64,000 nucleotides of DNA from Opitutus sp. (GTDB lineage Bacteria > Verrucomicrobiota > Verrucomicrobiia > Opitutales > Opitutaceae). The notes below the pieces were generated by a model. The model searched no databases. It had not been told where the DNA came from and saw nothing but the letters and a program-made list of their open reading frames with translations. Positions 50,134-58,874 of the stretch are shown here, in pieces. The stretch spans positions 186,001 through 250,000 of the forward strand of contig JACEUQ010000001.1 in assembly GCA_024998815.1 (NCBI GenBank), given 5' to 3'. Within the stretch, counting starts at the first letter, position 1. Every line of letters starts with the position of its first letter. The translations under genes were made by a program, and so were the position numbers.

Positions 50134-52068
50134 TCACCAGTCTTTGCCCTTGGTGGCGGGTTGGCCTGAGGCGGGGCCCTGCAGGAGTTGAAAGAGGCGC
50201 GCCGGGGAATCGCCCTGTTTCACTTGATCGAGTTTTTGCAACGGGATCGTGAGGTTGGGGTCTTGGCGGGCCGGATCGGTGGAGGGTTGCTCGGGAGCGC
50301 CGCCCGCCTGCTGCATTTCGCCGGGCTGCGGCTGGTCGACGGGGGGCTTGGCTGCTTCGGGCTGCGGTTTTTCCGCGCTGCCGTCTTTGGGCGGCGGCTG
50401 TTTGGAGGGATCGTCTTTCATGTCGCCAAAGGCGGACTGGCCCGGGGAGTCGGGTTTCTTGTTGGAATCCTTGGGGGGCGGGGACGAATCGCCGGGTTTT
50501 TCGCCTTTGCCGGATTGTTGATCTTCGGACTTCGATTGATCCGGTTTAGCGCTTTGGTCTTTGTCCTTTTCGGGTGGTGGCGACGACTCGCCCTTGTCGC
50601 CGGATTTATCCTTCTGGTCGGCTTTATCTTTTTTGTTCTGCTCGGGTTTTTTATCGTCCGGTTTTGATTTGTCGGACTTGGGCGGGTCTTTTTTGGGTAG
50701 GAGTGATTCCAATTGCTCACGCAAGGTGGGCCAGTCGGCGACCTTTGGATCCAGCGCGGAACCTGATGCGACTGCGGCGAGGGCGTCACGTACGGCGCCT
50801 TCAGGAACGGGTTGCTGGGCTGCTTTGGTTCGTTCGCCGTAGGTGAGGGTGGTGCGGGCGAATTCGGCCAAGTCCGTCGCGCTGGCATTCGGGAGCGTGG
50901 CGAGGCGGGTAACCAGTTGGGTTACGGGCGCAGCCAGTACGGCTGGCGCTGCGGGGGGCGTGGGTTCGGCTGCGTTTGCGGGCGACGACGGCCAGAACAG
51001 GGTGCCCAATAATGCTAGGGCGACGGCGGCGCTCTTGGCGGGCGAGGCTGCGAGTTGAATCAGGCGTGGGCGCGGGCGCACCGGAAATTCGCGCCAGAAA
51101 CTGAGCAGCATCAGGACCAGTGCGGCGGCGAGCGGCCACTGGTAGCGCTCGGCGAGGCGCACGCGGTTTTTCTCCAGAAACTCGCCGCGTTTTCCCTGCT
51201 CGACGGTGCTCTGGATCAGTTGTGCGAGGTCGACCCAGCCGCTGGCGTCGGCATAGACGCCAGCGGTTTTATCGGCGAGTTCGCGCAAGCTGGCGGGGTT
51301 GAGTTTGGAGAGAACAACCGCGCCGCGTTCATCTTTAACAAACGCTCCGGTACCGTCGGGGATCATTGCACCCGCGTCGGTGCCCACCCCGAGAGTGAGA
51401 ATACGGATACCTTTGGCCTTAAGTTCTTCGACGTGTTTTTGCCAGGTTTCGGACTGGGCTTCGCCGTCGCTGAGCACGATGAGGAAGCGGTCGGCTGCGC
51501 TGGAGTTGCCGAAGGCAGCGAGGGTGGTTTCGAGCAGGGCGTCGTAATTGGTGCCGCCCTCGGGAAGGTAATCGGGGTTCAGGACCGGCAGGAATTCGCG
51601 GAGTATCTCGTAGTCGGAACTCAGCGGGCTTTGCAAAAAGGCGGTGCCGGAAAAAACGACCAGACCGACGCGCTCGCCTTTGAGTCGTTCGAGCAGGCTG
51701 GTAATGAGCAGGCGGGCTCGTTCCAAGCGGGATGGTTTTACGTCTTGCGCCAACATGCTGCGGGACAAATCGAGCGCGATGATGATCTCACGTGCCTGGT
51801 CGAAAACGGGCTCATCGAGCTGGCCCAATTGGGGACGGGCGACGGCAAAAATAGCGGCGACGAGACCAAGGGTGAAGAGCAGGCGGGTGCGGGGTGCCCC
51901 GGCGCGGGCTGACGGTGGGCCGAGAACGAGGGACGATTGGCGGGCTTCGGCTTGGTGGATTTTGGGGCGCAGGTTAGCCGTGGCGGTGCGGCGACGCAGC
52001 AGGTCGAGCGCGAGCAGGCCAAGCGGGATGAGTAACAACCAAAAAGCGTGGGGCCAGTAAAAGCTCAT
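50134..52068 (-). CDS. batB: BatB-like von Willebrand factor A protein with long acidic/basic tail
   Basis: Start at 52068 (644 aa), overlapping the batA stop by ATGA. Two N-terminal membrane helices (FWLLLIPLGLLALDLL and LLFTLGLVAAIFAV) precede a VWA domain with the MIDAS motif ALDLSRSMLA, the TNYD threonine region and SDGEAQSE. Another helix (LAAALVLMLLSFW) follows. After that comes a TPR-poor region. A roughly 200-residue low-complexity tail of Lys/Asp/Pro/Gln follows, as in BatC-like extensions. It probably binds BatA via VWA and metal in the periplasm or membrane face. Confidence 0.88.
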   Translation of the reverse strand: MSFYWPHAFWLLLIPLGLLALDLLRRRTATANLRPKIHQAEARQSSLVLGPPSARAGAPRTRLLFTLGLVAAIFAVARPQLGQLDEPVFDQAREIIIALDLSRSMLAQDVKPSRLERARLLITSLLERLKGERVGLVVFSGTAFLQSPLSSDYEILREFLPVLNPDYLPEGGTNYDALLETTLAAFGNSSAADRFLIVLSDGEAQSETWQKHVEELKAKGIRILTLGVGTDAGAMIPDGTGAFVKDERGAVVLSKLNPASLRELADKTAGVYADASGWVDLAQLIQSTVEQGKRGEFLEKNRVRLAERYQWPLAAALVLMLLSFWREFPVRPRPRLIQLAASPAKSAAVALALLGTLFWPSSPANAAEPTPPAAPAVLAAPVTQLVTRLATLPNASATDLAEFARTTLTYGERTKAAQQPVPEGAVRDALAAVASGSALDPKVADWPTLREQLESLLPKKDPPKSDKSKPDDKKPEQNKKDKADQKDKSGDKGESSPPPEKDKDQSAKPDQSKSEDQQSGKGEKPGDSSPPPKDSNKKPDSPGQSAFGDMKDDPSKQPPPKDGSAEKPQPEAAKPPVDQPQPGEMQQAGGAPEQPSTDPARQDPNLTIPLQKLDQVKQGDSPARLFQLLQGPASGQPATKGKDW

Positions 52069-53219
52069 AGGGAAACCGGCGGGCGCGGGGTTGTGGTGGG
52101 CGGGGTGGTGAGGTCGCCGGATTGAGCGCGGCGGGCGGAGGTGGACACGCGCCAGGAGGCGGCACCGGCGACCAGCGCGGCGAGCAACAGGCTCGTTACA
52201 CCGGGCACGGCGACCCATGGAAAAAGCTCTGTGGTGAGCAGAAAACTCTTGGCCTGAAACTCGATTTTTTGGGCTCTGTCGATGGCTTTGAAGGCGGAGG
52301 CGATGGTCTTGGAGTCGTCGGCGCGGTAAGCGCTGCCCCCGGTGAGATTGGCGATCTCGATGAGCATGCTTTGGTCGAGGTCGGAGGCCATGCGGGTGTA
52401 ACCGACTTTTTTTCCGCTCTGGTCGAAGACGGGAAAGGGGACCAGTCCGTCGCGGCCGGCGCCGATGGTGTAAACGGGGATGCCACGACCTTTGGCAACC
52501 GCAGCGCTTTGCATCGGGGTGAGCGCGCCTCGGTTGTTGGCCCCGTCGGTGAGCAACACGGCAAAGGCACCCTTGCGCAGCCCATTTTGTTCGCGCGCCG
52601 CCTGTTCAAGTCGGGTCAGGGCGAGGCCGAGGCCGTCGCCAATGGCGGTGCCGTCCTCGATCAGGCCGATCTTGAGTCGCTCGACTTGGCGGGCGAGCCA
52701 GTCGTGGTCAAAGGTCAACGGGGCGAGCGTGTAGGCGCGCCCGGAGAAAACCACGATGCCGATGCGGTCATTGGGGCGCTGCGTAATGAAGGCTTGGATA
52801 ACCGGTTTGATGGCCTGCAACCGGTTGAGTCGCTCGCCGCCCTTTTCGAAGTCTTCGGCCTGCATCGAGCCGGAGAGGTCGATTGCCAGCATGATGTCGT
52901 AGCCTTGGCTGTGGATTTCGCGTTTGTCCTCGACCCGCTGCGGGCGGGCGAGCGCGACGACCAGCAGGATCAGTCCGAGGCCGGTGAGCCCCGCAGGCCA
53001 GCGCGAGGGCGAAACCCGCGAGGGCCGGTGCCAGGCGGAGGCAAAGGGCACCAACAGCACGGGAACGGCGCGGCGTCCGCGGAGCCACACGACGGCCGGA
53101 ATCAGCAGCAGGGCCAAAAGCCAGGCCGGATCGGCGAGCCGGAAGTTTAGAAAATCGAACGTCCAAAAGCCGACGACAACGGGCGAAGAAAATGGAGCTC
53201 CCACAAGGGCTGGAATCAT
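52065..53219 (-). CDS. batA: BatA-like von Willebrand factor A membrane protein
   Basis: 384 aa. Helices at the N-terminus (AWLLALLLIPAVVWL and GLGLILLVVALA), a VWA domain with a perfect MIDAS (AIDLSGSMQAEDF), DGTAIGDGLGLAL and LLTDGANNRGAL, and a C-terminal helix (FPWVAVPGVTSLLLAALVAG). MIDAS-bearing VWA proteins bind divalent metal and partner proteins. The stop overlaps the batB start by 4 bp. It lies 37 bp after the DUF58 gene in the same direction. Confidence 0.9.
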   Translation of the reverse strand: MIPALVGAPFSSPVVVGFWTFDFLNFRLADPAWLLALLLIPAVVWLRGRRAVPVLLVPFASAWHRPSRVSPSRWPAGLTGLGLILLVVALARPQRVEDKREIHSQGYDIMLAIDLSGSMQAEDFEKGGERLNRLQAIKPVIQAFITQRPNDRIGIVVFSGRAYTLAPLTFDHDWLARQVERLKIGLIEDGTAIGDGLGLALTRLEQAAREQNGLRKGAFAVLLTDGANNRGALTPMQSAAVAKGRGIPVYTIGAGRDGLVPFPVFDQSGKKVGYTRMASDLDQSMLIEIANLTGGSAYRADDSKTIASAFKAIDRAQKIEFQAKSFLLTTELFPWVAVPGVTSLLLAALVAGAASWRVSTSARRAQSGDLTTPPTTTPRPPVSL

Positions 53220-53256
53220 TTTGGCGATTGGCGTTTTTACCTGTGGAGTGGGCGCG

Positions 53257-54174
53257 TTAGTGCGCTTGGCGGGCGTGGAAAAAGCGCACCAGTGCGTCGA
53301 GGCGGTCCTCTTCGGTGCTCACGATCAGGCGGGTCAGTGCGTCGGGAAACAGCTCGCGCCAAGTCGCGTCGCGTTGCTCGCACCAGCTGGCGTGGGCCGC
53401 CCTCTCGGCAGCGGAGTTTTCCAGCGTGACGAGTTGGCCGCTCACCGGATCGTAAGCGGCGAAGGCGTCCCCTTCGGGCAGCTTACGATCCCAAGGATCA
53501 TCGACGCGGAATCCCATCGGTTGATAGCGCTTGCGCATCACGGCCCAGCCGTCGGGCGCGACACGCGGGGCGAAATCCCCCAGCCAGATGAGGATGCTGT
53601 GGCGGGGCGCGGCGCGGGCGAGCAGGCGCCAAGGAATGTCGCTGCGAGCTTGGAGTTGTGAGCTTGGAGCTGTGAGCTGTGGAGCGGGAGCGCCGAGTAG
53701 CGATGCGGCGGCGTGGAGGATAGGACCGCGACCGCGTACCGGTTCGCGCAGGGTGTAGCCATCGGGCTTGGCGTGGAGGAAGCCAACCCGGTCGCGATTT
53801 ACCGCGCCGAGCAGCATGACCAGTCCAGCAAGTTCCAGCAGTGCCTCGCGCTTCGATTGGGCGCCGGAGCCGAACTGCAGGCTGGGCGTGTCCTCGAAAA
53901 CGATCATCACCGTGACCTCGCGCTCCTCGACGAATTTCTTGCGGTAGGGTTCGCCGAGGCGCGCGGTTACGTTCCAGTCGATGTCGCGCACGTCGTCGCC
54001 GAATTCGTATTTGACCACCTGGTCAAACTCCATGCCGCGGCCGCGGAACGCCGAACGGTATTCGCCGCTTAGAACGTTCTCAACCGCGTGACGCACGCGC
54101 CACTCCAGCTTGCGCAGCAAGGCGAGCGGGGAGGCGGGGGCTGCACCGGGGGTGATGGGAAGCGGGCTGGGCAC
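53257..54174 (-). CDS. DUF58 protein of the Bat operon
   Basis: 305 aa. The DUF58 hallmark GRGMEFDQVVKYEFGDDVRD and IDWNVTARLGEPYRKKF is present, then EEREVTVMIVFEDTPSLQFG, which resembles a degenerate VWA strand. DUF58 proteins sit between MoxR and Bat genes across many phyla and are thought to assemble with them. It is soluble with no signal. A poly-pyrimidine dyad (family F) separates it from moxR. Confidence 0.9.
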   Translation of the reverse strand: MPSPLPITPGAAPASPLALLRKLEWRVRHAVENVLSGEYRSAFRGRGMEFDQVVKYEFGDDVRDIDWNVTARLGEPYRKKFVEEREVTVMIVFEDTPSLQFGSGAQSKREALLELAGLVMLLGAVNRDRVGFLHAKPDGYTLREPVRGRGPILHAAASLLGAPAPQLTAPSSQLQARSDIPWRLLARAAPRHSILIWLGDFAPRVAPDGWAVMRKRYQPMGFRVDDPWDRKLPEGDAFAAYDPVSGQLVTLENSAAERAAHASWCEQRDATWRELFPDALTRLIVSTEEDRLDALVRFFHARQAH

Positions 54175-54185
54175 GGGATGAAAAA

Positions 54186-54270
54186 TCTTTCTCGTTCCTC
54201 TTCATCTTAATCGTTCTCTCAGTCCGAAAAAACGGCGGAGAAAGAGAACGATTAAGAGGAACGAGAAAGA
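54186..54270. repeat. intergenic dyad family F inside the Bat operon
   Basis: TCTTTCTCGTTCCTCTTCAT.. (54186-54220) is inverted as ..TTAAGAGGAACGAGAAAGA (54238-54270). It would form a strong hairpin in the moxR-DUF58 message, perhaps tuning expression. Confidence 0.8.
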
Positions 54271-54278
54271 GGCTGAGT

Positions 54279-55241
54279 TCAGACGCTGGGCACCGGGGTT
54301 TTCCGGATGACCTCGGCGATGAGGTCGTCGGCGGTGATTTCTTCGGCCTCGGCTTCGTAGGTCAGGCCCACGCGGTGGCGCAGCACGTCGGGCGCGATTT
54401 CCTGAACTAGGCCGGGCGAAACGTAGTCGAGTCCGCGCAACCAAGCCAGGGCGCGTGCGGCTTGGTAAAGCGCGAGCGAGGCGCGCGGCGAGGCACCGAA
54501 GCTGAGGTAACGTTTCCCGCCGGCCACCGGTGCAGCCAGTTCGCGGGTCGCCCGTACCAGTGCGAGGATGTAGCTTTGGATGGCGGGAGAGAGGTGAACT
54601 TTGTCCACCTCGCCGCGCAATTCGAGCAGCTCTTCGCCATTGGCCACAGCGTGCAGCGCGGGCTGGCGGGTGACTTGTCCCCACCGCTGCATCATAATGG
54701 ATTCCTCGTCTAGGGTCGGGTAATCGACGATCAGCTTGAACAAAAAGCGGTCCGTTTGCGCCTCGGGTAACGGGTAGGTGCCTTCCTGTTCGACCGGGTT
54801 CTGCGTGGCCATGACGAAGAACGGCTTGGGCAGCAGGTGGGTTTGGCCACCGATGGTGACTTGGCGCTCCTGCATGGCTTCCAGCAGGGCGGACTGGACC
54901 TTGGCGGGGGCGCGGTTGATTTCGTCGGCCAGCACTAGGTTGGCGAAAATGGGACCGCGATGCGCAGTGAAGCCACCGTCTTTGGGGGAAAAAACCATCG
55001 TGCCGACCACGTCGCTGGGCAGCAAATCGGGGGTGAACTGCACGCGCTCGAACTGGATGCCGAGGGCGGTGCCCAGGGATTTAATCAAGAGGGTTTTGGC
55101 GAGACCAGGCATGCCTTCGAGAAGGACATGGCCGTTGGCCAGCAAGGCGACGAGCAGGCGCTCGACGACGGCGTCTTGGCCGATCACGGCTTTGCCGATT
55201 TCGTCGCGGAGTTTTTGGGACCAGGTGGGACCAGTAATCAT
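54279..55241 (-). CDS. moxR: MoxR-family AAA+ ATPase
   Basis: Start at 55241 gives 320 aa ([20 protein letters not shown]). Walker A is the MoxR form [14 protein letters not shown], and Walker B is [14 protein letters not shown]. Sensor 1 is [19 protein letters not shown], with the Arg finger in DRFLFK. MoxR proteins act as chaperones that insert metal or assemble VWA proteins; the following DUF58/BatA/BatB genes are its natural partners. It is the first gene of the minus-strand operon. Confidence 0.93.
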   Translation of the reverse strand: MITGPTWSQKLRDEIGKAVIGQDAVVERLLVALLANGHVLLEGMPGLAKTLLIKSLGTALGIQFERVQFTPDLLPSDVVGTMVFSPKDGGFTAHRGPIFANLVLADEINRAPAKVQSALLEAMQERQVTIGGQTHLLPKPFFVMATQNPVEQEGTYPLPEAQTDRFLFKLIVDYPTLDEESIMMQRWGQVTRQPALHAVANGEELLELRGEVDKVHLSPAIQSYILALVRATRELAAPVAGGKRYLSFGASPRASLALYQAARALAWLRGLDYVSPGLVQEIAPDVLRHRVGLTYEAEAEEITADDLIAEVIRKTPVPSV

Positions 55242-55316
55242 GAAGGAGTCGGTGGGTGGGGGGGCTTTAAGCGGAGTCGGGGGACAAGCTTGCGGAAAAA
55301 ATGTTCCACTGAGAAA

Positions 55317-55322
55317 AAGGAG
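55317..55322 (+). promoter_or_regulatory. ribosome binding site deciding a GTG start
   Basis: AAGGAG lies five bases before GTG at 55328, which supports that start for the release-factor-like gene. Confidence 0.75.
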
Positions 55323-55327
55323 CCACC

Positions 55328-55717
55328 GTGGATTTACCAACTCAAATTCAAGACCGTCTGGATGCGCTCGGTGTCCTGGCGGCTGACATCGAGGAGCGGT
55401 TTGTGCGCGGTTCGGGGCCGGGCGGGCAGAAGATCAACAAAACCAGCTCGACGGTGTGCGTAAAACACCGGCCTACGGGAGTCGAGGTGCGTTGCCAGCG
55501 CGAGCGTTCGCAGGCGGCCAACCGCGAAACGGCGTGGGCCGAGTTGTGCACTAAATTGGAAACCATCCTGCGCGTCGCCGAGCTGGCCCGCCAGCAAGCG
55601 GCGGCCAAAACACGCCGCAGCACGCGCAAGCGCAGTAAACGCCAAAAGGCCATTTCTGTGGCAGGTAAACGGCACCGCGCCGAAATCAAGGCCGGTCGCG
55701 GCCGACCCGCGCCGTAA
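55328..55717 (+). CDS. arfB: ArfB-like peptidyl-tRNA hydrolase with RF-1 domain
   Basis: 129 aa, GTG start with a good ribosome site. The catalytic GGQ is at residues 32-34 in VRGSGPGGQKINKTSS. A basic C-terminal tail (KTRRSTRKRSKRQKAISVAG) would enter the empty mRNA channel. The stop-codon recognition domains of RF1/RF2 are absent. The family rescues ribosomes stalled without stop codons. It may equally be the shorter C12orf65-type RF-like protein, since both share this architecture. It is divergent from moxR (87-bp gap). Confidence 0.85.
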   Translation: MDLPTQIQDRLDALGVLAADIEERFVRGSGPGGQKINKTSSTVCVKHRPTGVEVRCQRERSQAANRETAWAELCTKLETILRVAELARQQAAAKTRRSTRKRSKRQKAISVAGKRHRAEIKAGRGRPAP

Positions 55718-55820
55718 CGCGCTTGGTGCGGGCTGCGGCAACTCCCGTGGCTGCGAATGCCCGCAGCGCGGATGGCTTACTGCTTGCGCGAACGGGCGGA
55801 CACTTCGTTATAGGTGGCCC

Positions 55821-56654
55821 ATGGCCCGCCTCCCACTCGAAGATAACTTTACTGACGTCATTGCCAAAGCCCAGACCGGGCTACGGATCACCGATGAGCA
55901 GCTGGCCACGCGCGCCGAAATCAGCATGGAGGATTTGCTCGCGGTGAAATCCGGCCACCTCCTCGATGCGGTCATTCGCCGCATCGCCCGCCACTTGAAG
56001 CTGGGCACCAACGCGCTGGAGGCGCTCGCCCACAAACGGTTTTACCCGACCGCCCCGATTTTTTCCCGCGGCCTGACTCTGTTCAACACCCCGCAGGGCG
56101 AACAGACGGTCAACAACTACCTGATCTGGGACGCGCGCTCGCGCTTCGCCGCGGTGTTTGACACCGGCACCAACGCCGAGGCGCTCATCGACACGATCCA
56201 GGCCGAGCACCTAGATGTGCGGCATATTTTTATCACTCATACGCATTACGATCACATTGCCGCCTTGCCGGCGCTGGCGGCGGCTTGTCCGCGCGCCGAG
56301 GTGTGGTCGAGCGAGCTGGAGCCGGTGGATTTCCCCGGCGCCAAAACGTTTAAGGAAAACGCCCATTTTCATGTAGGCGACGAGCTGGCCATCAAGACGC
56401 TGTTCACCCCGGGGCATTCACCTGGGTTGACCACCTTTTTTGTGACGGGCTTGAGCTGGCCGGTGGCAATTGTGGGGGACGCATTATTCTCCTCCTCAAT
56501 CGGTGGCAGCGCCGAGCATTACGCCGAGCAGTTGCGCAATGATAACGATAAAATCTTCACCCTGCCGCGTAACACCGTGATCGCGCCAGGGCATGGTCCA
56601 ATGACCACCTTGGCGCTGGAAAAACTGCATAACCCCTTCTTCGCGCGCCAATAA
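55821..56654 (+). CDS. metallo-beta-lactamase-fold hydrolase with N-terminal XRE-like domain
   Basis: 277 aa. Residues 10-72 read as a helix-turn-helix (ITDEQLATRAEISMEDLLAV to IARHLKLGTNALEALA). Residues 85-265 form an MBL domain with HxHxDH in FITHTHYDHIAAL (His140, His142, Asp144, His145), a further His in TPGHSPGLT, Asp in VGDALFSS and His in APGHGPMT. These are glyoxalase II-like dinuclear ligands. The fusion suggests a regulator that senses a metabolite, or an enzyme with a DNA-targeting or dimerising module. Substrate is unknown. Confidence 0.85.
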   Translation: MARLPLEDNFTDVIAKAQTGLRITDEQLATRAEISMEDLLAVKSGHLLDAVIRRIARHLKLGTNALEALAHKRFYPTAPIFSRGLTLFNTPQGEQTVNNYLIWDARSRFAAVFDTGTNAEALIDTIQAEHLDVRHIFITHTHYDHIAALPALAAACPRAEVWSSELEPVDFPGAKTFKENAHFHVGDELAIKTLFTPGHSPGLTTFFVTGLSWPVAIVGDALFSSSIGGSAEHYAEQLRNDNDKIFTLPRNTVIAPGHGPMTTLALEKLHNPFFARQ

Positions 56655-56685
56655 TTGGCGCGCGGCGGCAGTCGATTCGTAGTGC

Positions 56686-58167
56686 TTAGTCTCTCTCGTT
56701 CGGTTCCTCGTCGCTTGCGCCGCGCAGTTGTTTGAATGCCGCGAGCGCGGCCGCGCGGGCCGTGGCGTGATCGACCAGCGGGTCCGGGTAACGCCCGTCG
56801 ATTTGGGCGTACTCGCGCACCGAGGCGGGAGCGGTCCACGGGGCGTGCAGGAATTTGTCGGGTAACCGCGCGATTTCTGGCACCCAGCGGCGGACGTAGG
56901 CGCCTTCGCCGTCGAAGCGTTCACCTTGGGTTACGGGCGCGAAAATTCGGAAATACGGCGCGGCATCAGCCCCGCAGCCGGAGCTCCACTGCCAGCCCAG
57001 GGTGTTACTGGCGAGGTCGGCATCGACGAGCGTGTCCCAGAACCAGCGCGCCCCGTGTTGCCACGGCAGGCGCAGGTGTTTCACCAGAAACGACGCCACG
57101 ATCATACGCACGCGGTTGTGCATCCAACCGGTGTGCCAGAGCTCGCGCATGCCGGCATCGACGATGGGGTAACCGGTCTGACCGCGTTGCCAGGCGTGCA
57201 GTTTTTTGCCGTCCGCATCCTCGGCCCAGTGGAAGCGTTTGAAATCCTCGCGCAGGGGCTGAGTGGGGGTTTGCGGGAAATGAAAAAGCAGGTGGTGGGC
57301 GAATTCCCGCCAGCCGATCTCACTGAGGAAAACCAGCGCGCCCCGGTTGGGGGGGAATACGCCGCTATCTTTGGCGAGCGACTGAACCGCCGCCCACACC
57401 TGGCGCGGCCCGATTTCGCCCCAGTGCAAGTGCGGAGCGAGTCGGGAGGTGCCGGGGCGCGCCGGCAGGTTGCGCTGGTCCTCGTAGCTGGCCATCGCGG
57501 TGGAGACGAAGGTCTGGAGTTGGCGCTGCCCGCCTGCTTCGCCGGGAGTCCACGCGGCGTGAAAGCCGGCATCCCACGGAATCGACGGAAGCAGGGCGAG
57601 GTCGGCGAGGGCGAGCGACGGCGGCCACGCGTCCGCAGTAGGCGATGGGAAAGCGCCCGCTTTGAGCTGGGTCGCCGGGGCGATTTCACGCGTGAGGCAA
57701 TGACGCCAGTAGGGCGTAAAAACTTGGAACGGCTTGCCCTGTTTGTTGGCGATCGTGTGCGGCTCGAACAGCAGTGCGGCGTTAAAACTTTTCGTCTCAA
57801 CGCCAGCGGCAATCAGGTCGGCCTTAAGGGTTTTATCGCGGGCGATGACGGCCGGCTCATAGCGCCGGTTCCAGTAAAGGGCGTCGGCACCGGTGGCCGT
57901 GATGAGTTCGCTCAACACCTCGCTGCTGTCACCCCGGGCCAGCAAGAGCCGGGAGCCACGGGCGCGCAGTGAGGCGTCGAGTGCTGCCAGCGAGTGGTGC
58001 AGCCACCACCGGGATGCGGCGCCTGCGGGCCAATCACCTTCGCCGGCATCGTCCAGGATGTATACCGGGATTACGGGACCGCCACGGGCGATAGCCGCAG
58101 CCAGGGCGGGGTTGTCTTGCAAGCGCAGGTCCTGACGAAACCAGAGGAGGGTGGGGGCGGTATTCAA
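56686..58167 (-). CDS. phrB: deoxyribodipyrimidine photolyase (class I CPD type)
   Basis: 493 aa. N-terminal alpha/beta photolyase domain (LLWFRQDLRLQDNPAL) and C-terminal FAD domain. FAD-site and tryptophan-chain segments are present: TSRLAPHLHWGEIGPRQVW, SEIGWREFAHHLLF, WQRGQTGYPIVDAGMREL, WFWDTLVDADLASNTLGWQW and SGCGADAAPYFRIF. The last matches the conserved STDAAPYFR-type loop. It repairs UV cyclobutane dimers using light. Cryptochrome-DASH is less likely by the overall pattern. No regulatory site seen. Confidence 0.93.
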   Translation of the reverse strand: MNTAPTLLWFRQDLRLQDNPALAAAIARGGPVIPVYILDDAGEGDWPAGAASRWWLHHSLAALDASLRARGSRLLLARGDSSEVLSELITATGADALYWNRRYEPAVIARDKTLKADLIAAGVETKSFNAALLFEPHTIANKQGKPFQVFTPYWRHCLTREIAPATQLKAGAFPSPTADAWPPSLALADLALLPSIPWDAGFHAAWTPGEAGGQRQLQTFVSTAMASYEDQRNLPARPGTSRLAPHLHWGEIGPRQVWAAVQSLAKDSGVFPPNRGALVFLSEIGWREFAHHLLFHFPQTPTQPLREDFKRFHWAEDADGKKLHAWQRGQTGYPIVDAGMRELWHTGWMHNRVRMIVASFLVKHLRLPWQHGARWFWDTLVDADLASNTLGWQWSSGCGADAAPYFRIFAPVTQGERFDGEGAYVRRWVPEIARLPDKFLHAPWTAPASVREYAQIDGRYPDPLVDHATARAAALAAFKQLRGASDEEPNERD

Positions 58168-58179
58168 AGGGAGAAGACG

Positions 58180-58204
58180 TAGCTCAGACTTCCAGTCTGC
58201 TGAG
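58180..58204. repeat. REP-like palindrome, family 1 variant
   Basis: TAGCTCAGACTTCCAGTCTGCTGAG is a diverged member of the GCAGACTTCTAGTCTGC family. Confidence 0.65.
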
Positions 58205-58239
58205 TTTTGTTCGCGTTAAAATTAGCCTATCGTGACTTT

Positions 58240-58300
58240 TGGCCAGGGACGGCCAACGCTACAGGGCTAGGAAAAGATGTATGGTTGGCCGTCCCGGCCA
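58240..58300. repeat. long inverted repeat between photolyase and EVE genes
   Basis: TGGCCAGGGACGGCCAAC (58240-58257) is inverted at 58284-58300 with a single extra base. It may act as transcript end or as another REP family. Confidence 0.7.
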
Positions 58301-58329
58301 AGGATTGAAAGTCGCGACTTTTTTCGCGC

Positions 58330-58743
58330 TCAGACGCCACCGAGCTTTGCGATGACTTTGAATTCCGCCGCAGTCAACGGCATCACCGAGAGCCGTCCCT
58401 GGCGCAAAAAGGCGGTCTCTTTGAGCGCGGGCTCACCCTTGATCTGTTCGAGCGTGACGGGGCGGGGCAGGGCGCGCACCGGCTTGAGTTCGACTGCGAC
58501 CCAACCGTCCTCGTCGGCGGTCGTATCCGGGAAAAAACTGCGCGTGACCTCGGCCAGACCCAACACGGCCTTGGTGGTGACGCTCGCATAGAAAAACACC
58601 TGGTCGCCCGGGACCATGGCTTTGAGGTGGTTGCGCGCTTGGTAGTTGCGCACGCCGGTCCAGTCGGTGCGGCCGTCACGCATCAGATCGGTCCAAGCGT
58701 AGGCTTCGGGTTCAGATTTCACCAACCAATATTGGGTTGTCAT
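58330..58743 (-). CDS. EVE-domain protein
   Basis: 137 aa from the ATG at 58743. EVE (PUA-like) domain: QYWLVKSEPEAYAWTDLMRD, WTGVRNYQARNHLKAMVPGD, and VLGLAEVTRSFFPDTT. The aromatic cage for modified bases is built around the Trp and Tyr residues. EVE proteins bind modified cytosines in DNA or RNA, some in defence systems; solo EVE proteins like this have no assigned role. It is minus-strand, alone between the photolyase and the PIN-TRAM gene. Confidence 0.88.
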   Translation of the reverse strand: MTTQYWLVKSEPEAYAWTDLMRDGRTDWTGVRNYQARNHLKAMVPGDQVFFYASVTTKAVLGLAEVTRSFFPDTTADEDGWVAVELKPVRALPRPVTLEQIKGEPALKETAFLRQGRLSVMPLTAAEFKVIAKLGGV

Positions 58744-58874
58744 AGGTGCGTGCAAAAGGTGCAGTTCGACTACATGGAACCTCGTGACGATGAAAAGGTA
58801 AAAGCCCTGCCGGCGGCGGCGGGTTTTGGCCTGCTCGCCTCGCTGGCTACGGACGCACAACGTGCGTGTTGCGC

